A stretch of 64,000 nucleotides of DNA from Formicarius rufipectus. Its lineage: Eukaryota > Chordata > Aves > Passeriformes > Formicariidae. Within the stretch, counting starts at the first letter, position 1; each line of letters begins with the position of its first letter. Positions 21,861 to 33,307 of the stretch are shown here, one piece after another. The position numbers and the translations under genes were made by a program. The stretch is from NCBI GenBank assembly GCA_013399695.1, contig VXAU01001334.1:776316-840315 (forward strand), written 5' to 3'. The notes below the pieces were generated by a model that searched no databases, was not told the DNA's origin, and saw nothing but the letters and a program-made list of their open reading frames with translations.

Positions 21861-24800
21861 GTTACTGGTGCAAGTTTGTTGGCAGTTTAGGCGTCACTTC
21901 AAAAGAACTCTCCACTGAGATTGGATCCCATAATTCAGAAGTTGTGGGTGCGTTGGAGCAACATCAAGTAAAGCAGCAGGGCTGGCAGTGCTGTGTCCAG
22001 ACAGGCGCACACATTGCCAGTACCTGGTGGCAGAGTTGCTGGGTTGCACCATCATAATACGTTTATGCCAAGGCAATGTGATGCTGCAAGTGTCTCATCC
22101 TAATCAGAGATGTGTTCTTAGGAATAACTGATCACAATTACAAAGCTCTAGCTGACCTCATCCAGAAGAAAATATATATGTTAATTACAAGGTTTGGCTT
22201 TCTTCCTCGGCACAGTTACAGATACCTTAATGAGGATGTTTGCTCAGTCACAGTCCTGCAGTGGGTTCTGGCTTCAGAAACTCACACCTGCAAGGAGCCC
22301 TATTGTTTTCATGGGATTGCTTTGGTCACAGAAATCTCAGTGCTGTAACTTATAGAGGCCTAAACTAACGCTGTGCATAAGGAGTGGCTAATTAGGAAGT
22401 GCCATGGACATTGAAACAAATGTTCAATTTTATTTTTCTGAATAAAACACACTACAGAAATATAATCCAAATTAGTCTATGGCACCTTCTGGAGTGTTTT
22501 CTCCATGTTCACACATTGGTAGGTGCAGTATGTAGACAGACTATTAGAACAGCTGTTAGAGAGTTTTATCTCAGACACAGTTTCATGGGACCATTCCTTA
22601 GTTTTTTTCTTTGCGTATACTAGTTGCAGCTACTCCAGCTTTAGTCACATTGCTTCACAGTCTCTTTCTTCAGAGGATTTCTCTGTCTGGGTCATGCAGT
22701 GGGTTTAATCAGTATGTAGGAAATTGCCCACTTTCTCTTTTTTTTTTTTAGTTAATCATCTGTTTTTATTAAGCATTCTGGGAAATGCTTGTGTGATGAT
22801 GTACCCACGTGTCAGGCAAGTAGCAGTAGTGTGTCATTTGCTTTTATGACTATAAATCACTGGGAATGGATGAAACAGTGTTATAGTACTTCTGTTACCT
22901 GTTTAATCAGAGCATAGTACTCCACATCTTTGAAATCACTCTTGGTTGTGCTGGGCTGTTAAGTTTGGATCAGGAGACTTCTGGCAAAGACTGAAGTTGG
23001 TAATTGCCATGATCTTTTTTCATGTTCTGTCTTGTAGCTGTGGAAATTGCTTGTGGTGTGTTGTAATACAGTAGGACAATGACATAGTGCTACATGTTAC
23101 TGTGTCAGCAGAACCTGGTTGGCACTGCAGGTGACTACAGTTGGCACCAGACAAGAAACCCCGTGTTTATTTTGCATATGGTGTAGACATTGCTGTTTAA
23201 ATAATAATTACTTGAAAAGGAAGATTCATTATTTTCCTGAGTGTTGTGAAGAACAGAATTATTATTCATCAAAGTTTGTATTTCCAGAACCTTCTGCTTT
23301 GTTAGACATTCTGTACCCGTTGGAGGGCTCCCCAGTAAAAAGGAAGCAGTGGTTGCAACAAGGGGACACGTTGAACACAGGATGGCAGCTCCTATCTGAT
23401 GTAGGATTTCTGATTATCCCCTGCAGGCAGAAAACAGTTTCTAGGAATTTCAGCCTCATTGTCTTGAAACCAACTTGTTACAAGAGCAAAAGGAAAGACT
23501 CTCTTCACGTAGGAATAGCCCCTGCTGAAGTTTGAAGTGGGAGGGTGAGGTTGGCTGCTCCACTTTCCCTATCTGTCCTTCCTTCCTACCCACACGTGTT
23601 CATGCACAAGCACAAGTTGGCTGACTCTGCACCATCCAGTCTGTGGGGAGGAGGACAGTGATTAACTTCTAAACTGCTAGTGGCAATGAGAGAAGCCCTT
23701 TTGTGTCCTCATTCCTTCCTTCTTCATGAACAAGGGCTTTCTGTGTCTTCCCATTTGCTGCTTTCTTGTATGTTTTTGATGCTTCCCTTCCCCCACAACA
23801 GTTTCCGTTTCTCTGCTTTCTGCCTAGGGGATAAATCATTTGGAGTGTCAGCATTGTGAACTCATTTGGCAACAAGTGTAGAGGTGGCAAGTGGCTGGAA
23901 GGTGTTACTGGCTCTAAGAGCCCTTTTTTGATGCAGAGGCAATTGCTGATGTGATTACATTTGACAAGTCTCTTAAAATAATGCTGAAGACTTGTGCTTA
24001 GATTATTTCTCCCTTCTGGGTTTCCAACTTTCAGAAAATTAACACGGTTCTCCTGGGCTGTGGACACCAGCCTTGAAAATGTGAAACTAAAAGGATGTGT
24101 TCTTCCAGAATCATTATCCTATTTACAGATGAACTGGAATTAAGCTGAATGTAGGGTATCCATGAAGCTCAGATGAAGAAAAGTGTTATCTTTTAAAATT
24201 ACTGGAGAGGTGTGGTCAGAGAGTCTGAAAGCTGTCTAAACAAGTTCTATTATTTTAAACAGTCTTCTAAGTAAAGTGATACTTTCATGTTCTACTACAG
24301 AAAGTAGATGATGCATTTGGAAAATAATGCTGATCTGCAAACTAAATTTATTTTTTAATTACCTTTATTTCTCCTTATGTTTAGACTTCATGAAGTCAGA
24401 CATAAGCCACAGATAAGTATTTTGAAATCAGTTAATCAGAGAATAATCAATTTTCCTACAAGTATTTTCTTGAAAGATATTTTTGTGGAGAGTAGTTCCA
24501 AAGAGAAAAAAAGAATCCACAATGAGAAAGTAACTGAATTATAAATTTGCTGCAATGGCAAGCAGATGACTACCAATGTACTCAACTTATGTGAATGGAT
24601 CAGGAACATATATGAAATTCTGAACTATGGCAATACATATAGCAATTGGGCAGTTGTATTTTCCATGACTGAGCATAAATAAATCACCGCAGCAGATAAG
24701 AGATTATTGTGCTGTTCACACAATCAATAGGATACAATTTCTGTTTCACTGTATGTAATTTTAAAAAATCATGGTCTGGTGCTAAATATTAATGTCTCCA

Positions 24801-25739
24801 GTCTTCCTTGTCTTTTGATTCTCATAATCATACTGTCTTTTTCAGCCTGTGGCTGTGCAGTAAAGTTAGATGTGGGCTCTTCAAAGGAGAATCCAGAAGA
24901 TATAAGATGTTGCTGCGTGAGGCTAATGCAACAATTTGTTTCTTAAAACATTTCTTATATATATTGGTTGTTAGTTGGGGTTTTCTGTGATTTTTTTTCT
25001 GAGGCCCATGGTGAAAACATGGCACCTAAATGGCAAACCATGAGAAAGAAATACAGTAAGAAATAGGAAAAAATTTCTTGGAAAAAGTGTCATTTTGTTT
25101 TACTGTACTGTAATAAATGAACGCAGACACACACGGAAGACTTACTTTAAGCTGATTTTCAAATATATTCATGTTCACCTTTTAACGATTAATGAAGCAG
25201 TTTTGCTGAAGGATCTGTACAACTTCTCTTGTCACTGGTGTCAGTGCTCTATTTTAGAATTCTTTGTCTCAGTACTGTCTCATTATCTTGAAGACTGTGA
25301 AGGTATTCTTAGATTCATGTGTTCTGCATGGTATCTAATATCTTACTGGTCAAAATGTCTTGGATTGAATGATGCACACACATATGCAGAATTAGCTTTA
25401 TAGTTCACTAATTGATCTTTATGTTTGCTGACACCTGACAGTGCGTATGTTGTCAGTCTTCTCGTATGTAATTTCTGACAGTTCACCAGTAAGTATTAAT
25501 GCTGTCACTCTGTTCCAGATGAATAGCAGTAAGTTTTGTGGATAAAATAATATAATAGGCTTGATTAGTACAATTGATACTTTCCCTAAAGTGTGACTGA
25601 AGGTTGTTAGCTTTTTCATTTTGCAGAATTCTTTTTGATCTCAAGCAGGGTTTTTCTGTAATGGTGGTTTAGGAAAAAAAATCCTTCATTTACTGCTGAT
25701 AGAAATGGTCAACATGATAATTGTAGCAATTATAATCAG
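21861..25739. other. Putative first-intron DNA, nothing recognised
   Basis: After the island the sequence returns to AT-rich background. Short open runs, including 138 codons at 23119-23535, show no family features and no supporting splice pair. No transposon recognised. Confidence 0.4.
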
Positions 25740-26240
25740 AGCCTGGTCTGAACTGAATGTTGCATTAGTTTATTAAAAGCCGTGCAGTTTTTAAATCAGT
25801 TTAATTCAAGCAGTGTGACTTCTCAGAGTGGCTGAAACTTTGGGTAACTGGCAGAACTTTTTTGGTTCAGCTTCCAAACATAATCCCTTAAATCTGTTTG
25901 GAAGGAATCACCTGTGAAGTGGTAGGATAAATCAGTCTCTGTATTTATTTGATCTTCTGCTGAGTTTGCTCAAAGACTGCCAATTGGTGCCATATCTGTT
26001 TATAGATTTTGCAATAGAATTCACTGGGAGATTATCTGAAAGCGAAATCAGTTCACATAGGTCAGGGAATTGCAGCTTGCAAGGCTTGTGTCTGAGATCA
26101 CTGTAAACAGGTTTTTCAGACTTTTCACTGAACTTTCATTTGTCAAAACTGCCCTCATCTCTAAAGTGCCTAATAAAACCTGAATTATCATTTTGCACAG
26201 GCAAGTTCAAGTAATTTAAAGTTTACAAGAAAATTTCAAA
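25740..26240. promoter_or_regulatory. Candidate conserved non-coding element
   Basis: About 500 bases of balanced, non-repetitive sequence, free of long homopolymers and rich in AT-containing transcription-factor-like words (CCTAATAAAACC, GTAAACAGG, CTTTGGG). Such texture is typical of constrained enhancers in long introns. Only an alignment to other amniotes could show constraint; I infer it from texture alone. Confidence 0.15.
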
Positions 26241-29200
26241 TATAAGTTCTAGTCTAAATACATGTTGGGAATAACAACATATGTTAATTTTATATTGACA
26301 TTTTTGTGGATTTCCTTCTGTGCTTTTAGATAATTGTTTTAACTTACAAGTTCAACATTAAGTGGTGGGACAAATTTGGCATAATAATAAAAGTTTAATG
26401 CATTCTTAGGTCTCTTCTCTCTGCCTTGATTTTTCTCAGGCTCGTGTTGCTCTGGTATGGTTTACCTTTGAGATGTTAACAAAGATCTCATTTTTCTCTG
26501 TTTTAGGTTTTCTTTAAGCTACTAATAGACATAGTACATGACAGCTGGCATGCAAGATATTCCACAGACAGCCCAGCTGATTGCTCTGCTGAGATGGTAG
26601 ATAATTTAGCAGAGGTATCCAGTTTGCAGAAATGTGCATGAGGTTTGTGTTGCACATACATGTTTATTCAATCATTAGTCATGATCATGACTGCATAAAA
26701 TCAGTGTAATTACCTTCAACCAATCTTTACATCTAAGTGACCCAGACCACATTCCATGACAGCCCTGACAGCTTGAATTAGAGCTTGCCTTTTATCGCAG
26801 CCAGATTTGGAGTGCAGAAATATCCAGCCTTTCTTGGACTTGGTTAGTGCAAGAATGGTACATGTTAACATGAAAGAGTGAAAGTCCAGTCTAAAACAGA
26901 GCCTTAGAAATATTCTAATTTATAGATGCTTGACCAGCCCACATCAACAGAGTTTACGTTGTTTTTCTCTTGTCCACTGTGTGCATTGCACAGTAGGTTG
27001 ACAGTCTGTTGCTTTAAGGGTGCGCTGGGAGCGTCTCACATATACATGTGCACTGTACTCTGCATAGCATGCCTGTGCTTCCAAGCCAGATTTAGAGAAT
27101 GTCCAGACAAGGTCAGAGAATAGAAGCCCACATTTTCAGCACAATGTCTTCATCTCTTAGCTGCTAGTCTTCCATTCTTTCCACAGGCTGCTTGGAGTTG
27201 GGCAGGGAAAAGGTCTAAATGAAAAGTTCATGTGTGAGCAGATTGTAACTTCATTTTTTTTCAAGGCAACCCCATAGGTCTCTTCAACCATCCCCCCGCT
27301 CCCCATTTTTATTTTGTTGTTGTTAAATCACTGAAGAGATTCTACTGTAGGTCTCAGGAAGATCATAAAGAGATAGGATTGAAGAGATTGTATTAAGTGA
27401 CCTAGTCCATTCTTCTACATCAGGTTAAGATCATCCATATCTGTCATCCATGATGTGTTCTAAGGAATTCAACAGTCTCCCTTACATCACTATGCTATGA
27501 GAAAATGTTATTTTCATGTTATCCAATTCACACCTTTCCTGTTGCAATTTAACATCACAACTGCTTATCCTACATCTCTCTTGGACACAGCAAGTAATTG
27601 TTTTTCTTCTTACAATATGTCTCCTGTTTCTCACTTCACTGGTGCTGATTTTCATGCACCAATTATTTTTGTTACATTTCTTTGGGTTTCCTTTCATTAC
27701 TTCAAATATATTTTTTATTCATCCAGAAGTGTTCCCCTTAAGGCTTTAATGATGTTGAATAAAACAGAGTAGGATCCTCTGCATGCTTACTGACATGATG
27801 AGGATGTTTTTTCAGCAGTGTGACTCTTTTTCATGGTCAGGCAGTAATCCATCAGATCTTCATCCAAAGACTCTTTTCTCAGACATTGCTTTCACTGATC
27901 CCTTTACCACAGGTTATTTGTGCCTAACTCTTGCATCTTGAGCATGTTGTCACTAAAGATGGCATTATCTTTTCGGGTAGTTCCTCTAGTTTGTCATTTT
28001 GAGCTCTCTTATTTTTTTCCAAGAAACAAGCTACCTTTTCTAGACTAACATTGCCAGGTTATATAATATCTTAATTTATCACATCATGCAGACTCTGAAA
28101 ATACTGAAACAAATACTCTTCAGAAATCTTACCTGAAAAAGATGGATGAAATTTTTAACTGTCTCTTTTTTTTTTTTTTTTTTTTTTTATTTTTTTAATG
28201 TGTAATGAAGCTTTTCAGGGAAGGGAATGTAGAGGAGAAAAAATTTTAGGACCAGATGTTTTCTGTGCAGCGTAAGTGATTTAAATTAGCAATTATATTG
28301 AAGAATCTGTGAAAAGGAAAACATCAGATTCCTTGTAGTCTTGTGGTCTGGGGAAAGCAATTCATGCCACTTGTAATGCTCCATGGGAAACCTTCTTTCA
28401 CCTCTTGTCTTTCCATTAATTTACAGGTGATGGAGGTAAATATTTTCACAAGAATCTCTTGGCCTTCATAATTGTCTGTTTTTTTGTAACATTTGTAATA
28501 GTTCATTGTATAATCAAATTTGAAAAATGCATGTCAAGAGGTAGCAGGTGTTGTTTAAAAGGTACAAGTTGTGTGTGAAAGAGAAAAACAGAAAGGTAAA
28601 ATTCTGACAGAAGTAAATGTTCATAAGAGCGCAGGTTAGAAAATAATTTGAGGAGTAAGTCAGTGAGCAGAAAGTCTGTTACAGAGGGTGAACAAATTAC
28701 TGAAGAATACAGAAACATTTGGAGAAGGCGAGGCACTGGCAAGGACAGTCAGACATGCATTAGCACCTTCCATACAAAGAACATTTAAATTGGTGAGGAG
28801 AACAGACAACTGGAGATGCAATGATAGTTTTATAAAAACATGAATGGCATGGCAAGGCGCTTAGGGTTCAGTTGTTCATTTTCTGTCCCAGAGAACAAGA
28901 ACTAATGAGCATGACAATGAACTAGCAGGTGTTGGGTTTGGAATAGCAAAAAGAGGAGTTTTGTCATGGACATATATTAAGTTGTGTAACTCCACAGGAT
29001 GTTGTGGATACTGAAAATCTATACTGATTCAAAGTGAGGTTGGACAAAGTGAGTGGAAAAAGAGTCTTTAGGGGATTATTAAATACATAAGCATGACCTC
29101 TGGCTTTGGAAGTCCTTGAGCTACAAATTATTGGAGGCAAGCGTATTTGGGGAAAGTATGACTAAACGCTTACACTATTCTTACGCTCTTCCCCAGACAT

Positions 29201-29399
29201 CTGCTTTTGGAGACAGAGGTACTGGGTAGGAGATTTGACGTGGTATAATTTTAGATTTGTCTTCTTAAACTGTAAAAACTCAAGACACATTTTTCTGTGA
29301 GTTAGCAGCTCAGGGTAGCATCTGCAAATCTTGTACATTTTAGACCAAAAGCCTCCGATCCATTTTCCATATAATTTAAGACAGAAGTACTTTTTTAAT
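26241..29399. other. Non-coding stretch with a long T-run
   Basis: AT-rich, no gene recognised. A 23-base T-run at 28166-28188, followed by A and seven more T, is the only strong low-complexity tract. Open runs on both strands at 27480-27770 are of chance length. Confidence 0.45.
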
Positions 29400-29409
29400 A
29401 AAACAAAAA

Positions 29410-29560
29410 GATTACCAGGAACATTTGCCTCCTGCCAGTTGGCGTCAACTGCAAATTATGTTTCATTTCAGTCATGCTAAACTGCCAGATGAGATAATAC
29501 ATATTGTCTCATTTAGGCAATCTAAGCAGCTATGTCTGTAATCTCAATTTGGCTTTTGTG
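29410..29560. promoter_or_regulatory. Candidate regulatory element with two inverted repeats
   Basis: CAGTTG and CAACTG (29436-29441, 29446-29451) form an inverted pair around GCGT and match MYB-type half-sites on both strands. Forty bases on, GAGATAATAC followed by ATATTGTCTC (29491-29510) is a near palindrome. The block between is free of simple repeats. Regulatory function is inferred. Confidence 0.2.
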
Positions 29561-29882
29561 TTTTATTTTTTTCCTACGCATGTGTGAAATTGTGTTTAAT
29601 GCAAAAGTTTTTTATTTCTCTGCCCGTCTCCATTCTAGTATAGATACATTTTAACTGTTTACACCAGCACAAGTTGCATGAGATTTCCTTCAGAGTTAGA
29701 GATGAAAGCCCTTGGATCTCTGATGGACACAGAGTGGTGTAGAGGGAGAAAGATACTGTGTTACTTCTTACCCTGCAGATAGTGATATACTGACTTGATT
29801 TAGAGTGTTGATTCAATGGTGCATCTTTAGGGCACTCACCAGCAGATCAAAAACCCATAAGCAAACATACTTTGTGCTCTGT

Positions 29883-29933
29883 CAGGTATTGTTCATCTCT
29901 CTATGACTCTGACAATACCTGAACAGGTATTGT
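29883..29933. repeat. Triple CAGGTATTGT element with a 22-bp palindrome
   Basis: CAGGTATTGT occurs at 29883-29892 and 29924-29933, and its exact reverse complement at 29912-29921. The last two copies are two bases apart and form a 22-bp palindrome with 10-bp arms. CAGGTA is the core bound by ZEB/Snail-type E-box repressors. Paired sites of this kind can suit a two-zinc-finger-cluster factor. Binding is inference. Confidence 0.55.
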
Positions 29934-32900
29934 TTGTGTTTCTTCAGCTGGTGTGAAGTCAGCACAAGTGCAGCATCCTGTGCTCAGGCAAACTTAAATT
30001 GATTGTGTCTGCACCTGTTTGGACATACATTTGTATTTTGTGGTGGTCAGACCAAATGGTAATGTACAAAATGATAATCTGGCAATAATGAAGACACAGC
30101 CATGTGTTGCACATGCCTTCTTTACTTTTCTGTCATGTATTAATATGTTGAATATATTTTTGGTCAGTCTTCCAAAGTGACCGTGGGGGTTAAGTTAACA
30201 ATGTCTTTCCCTCCAGAGTCTTATCTGTAGCCTTCTTCATGTCTTACACCTTAAATGTTTCCTCTCTTCTTGTAATACCAAGTCAACTATTTTATGCTCC
30301 TTTTCTCAGTGGTTTGAGGCATGAGGGAAAATAATTCTGACTGGAGGTGGAAAACCTATGCAGTGTCTATAGTTTCAGTGATGGGGTTTTGTACCGGCTA
30401 TTAGGTTGTTCTGTGTTACCAGTGTTTGAGTTCCCAGATTTATCCTATGCTGCTGCAGTGGAGTCTGGATTAAAGAGGCAAGGATTGTGCAGGTTAGGAA
30501 GTTCCTTCCTGAGCCTTTTCTACATCTGCTGCTGGGGTAGCTTCATCATACTTAAACTCCAGACAGTTTGCTTCACAAAGCAAAGTGGGCTTTATTGAAG
30601 TGTGTGGCTTTGGAGGTGAGGAAGGAAAGGCATCATTTGAGTTTGAGTAGATGAGACTATTGAACTTTGTTGTAAATAACTCAGTGTTGTTTTATTATTG
30701 TTGGGATGTTTGTATATAGTAACTGCTTTGATCTCTACACAGAGAGTGAACATTAATCCATGTTACTACAGCAAAGTTACTTCGTGACTACCTTAATAAT
30801 GGACCTAGAAAAACCCAGAAGTGTTCTCATTTTCAAATACCATTATCTGATACCTGCAAATATTTGAACTGATGATGTATCTGCATTTAGCAAATAGAAT
30901 TCTCTTCTCTGAAGGTTTGTGAAAGCTATGCCAAATGCAATTAGTCATAGTCAACAGCATTGTAGCTGAGTATTTTGAAACTGATAAAGGAAGCTCACTT
31001 TTCTGTTTAGACAATAAAGTTGTCCAGCTCTTTGATTGGACTAAAATGCCTCTCTGGTGTGGACAGGGGAAGATTCATTAATGTCTTTAACTAATTATAC
31101 TTAGAAGTATGCCAGGTAACATGAAGCTATTGTTTAGACATCTAACTGCCTTTTAACTGAAGAATAGTTCAAGGTTCTTTGCCAGAGATTCAGGGGATAT
31201 ATCCGAGGGGCTCATACTTTAGATATGATCTATGAAAACAGTAACAAAAAAAATCTTTCTAATGTTTTTTTTTTCTCCATTTAGCCTTTTACTATTGAAT
31301 TGTGCTGCAAAGAAAGAAAAGAAAAATGGCTTTGTATCTAGCTGGCTATCCATCAGTTGTTTGGTTGATTGATCACTGACCTCAGATACATTACTTATGA
31401 TAGTGATTGAGTGATTTTTCTTCCAAGTTCTATGCAATCAGACCATACTTTTTAAGAAATAGTAAGACATCTCTGACAAAGTTGTCAGACACTATTTTAT
31501 TCTTCTTTCTATATTATGCAGTACTAAAAGAAGTCAGAAATTGTCTCAAATGCAGACAAAGTTTTAGTGTTATAAAAAAAAACTTCATAACCAATTAAAA
31601 AATCTTTAATTTGATGCTTTTCATGCTGAATCCATATATGTGGTCATAGATTTCTCTGCCAAGGGATAGTCTACGTTTGCAGTCATTGATGTTTGTTACT
31701 TCTCATTCATTCTTGCATTTCTGAGTAAGTAGGATGTATTACTTTATTGAGTACTTTTTTTTCCTCCAGTGAGGATGAAGAGTTCAGATTTTCCTCAAAC
31801 AGGTCAGGTGATTTGAAAGAAATAAGTATCTCTCTTTCCAATATACTTGCCTTTACTGGAAGGTCTGAACAAAGATCAAAATGAATGCTATCATTACTCA
31901 CTTGAGTTTTTCTGTATCTGGTAGTGGGAAAGGTTATTAAATTAATGGTTAATTAAAATCCAGTACATCAGACTTGTGGCCATCTGGGCTGAGGCATCAT
32001 TTGTCAACTGGAGAGAGCAGGATGTGTGTAGCCATCTTTGCAAACATGTAATATTCTCCACATTGTCTCTGAAGTCCTCAGACATTACAGCCCATATGAG
32101 GAAGGCATTGGTCTGATAGTTGAGGAATGGGCAATTACAATCCCCGTCTATGGTGAAGCAGTTTGGGGAGAAACAAAATTATCTGCTACTTATTTTTTGT
32201 GGGCTGACTTAGATCATTATGTGTTCCTCTTCAGTCAAAATCTCAGAAATACAGTTTCTTTTTTAGTAAACAGTGTTTTGTTTTTAATGTTAGTTTCCTG
32301 TGGTTTTCTGCACAGCCTCAGAAGCTCACTATGTATCTTATTTAGGGAGGAAGCAGGTAAGGTCAAGTGTTTGTTTTTTCTAAAGGAATGGTAATTTGGA
32401 AGAATAACAAAAAAGCATTACATGAAATAATAACAAAAGAGCACTGTCTTAGTGTTCAGAGATGTCTCGAAGAGTGCTGTGCATGGGCCATTGTCTCATA
32501 AAGACAAGAGAAGGCAGACAGTCCAAGTGATAGTTCAAGGGTGCATGTAAAGGCTTGACAAATTCCAAAATATGGGCTCCTCATGGTAAAACCCACAAAT
32601 CTGTCACCCCAGCCCGTTTGTGAGCTCCCTTGCTCAGTGCAGGGACTGCCCTTTTGTCTTTGGATTGCCACAGGCATCCCAGTTTTGCTTGAGAAAAGCA
32701 AAGAGCAGATCTCTTAATTTGTGTTGATCTTATTACCTGATGATAGAAGTAGTCTGTCTGCTGGTCTTGCAGTGAAGCTAGTATCCTGCTCTAAAGAATA
32801 ATAAATATGTCCACCTACCAGTTCTATCTGCTGCTCACAACTGGCAACTTGCTACAGTCTCCTTGCTGTACACTACTGTTCTGTTTTAGCATGTAACTCT

Positions 32901-33251
32901 TAACTATTTGATCCTGGATGAGTTATATGTCCCAGTAGCTCTGGATTCAAGTAGTGCAAAGTGTGTGTTTCTGTTGTTTTAACATGTGCATGGTGTTACT
33001 CCGTTAATGGTTTAGTAATGTATATTCTTTGTTTATGAATCAAAAGAGGAATGAAATATGCTGCTCAGCATTGTGCTTAGTGAGTGGAGGCTGAATTCAA
33101 GTTTTGAATCTAATTTTTTCCATGAAAACTATATATTAGTTGTTTTTATTTTTGTGTGTGTGTTTTCATTTGACTGAGATAAAGTTTCAAAGTGGAAAAC
33201 TACCATATATGGCTGTAGTCAGCATAAACCTGTCTATGCTGCAGGAACTGG
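29934..33251. other. Non-coding stretch
   Basis: No gene or transposon recognised. A 41-base segment at 32316-32356 lies between a good acceptor (TTTTCTGCACAG) and a good donor (CAG|GTAAGG, GT at 32357). It sits in a 118-codon open run on the plus strand, but without any recognised sequence it is only a possible micro-exon. Confidence 0.3.
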
Positions 33252-33307
33252 ATCTTTTTTTTTTTTTTCCCTATTTAGTTTTCTCCCCTTCCCCCCATTT
33301 TTTCTTT
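33252..33307 (+). repeat. Polypyrimidine tract
   Basis: A long T-run, then C/T-rich sequence with a CCCCCC block, almost free of purines over 55 bases. It resembles an extended acceptor tract but no AG-bounded open exon follows. Confidence 0.6.

Noticed and set aside
32316..32356. 41-bp micro-exon between good splice sites
   Set aside because: Too short to judge by content; splice-like pairs this close are common by chance.
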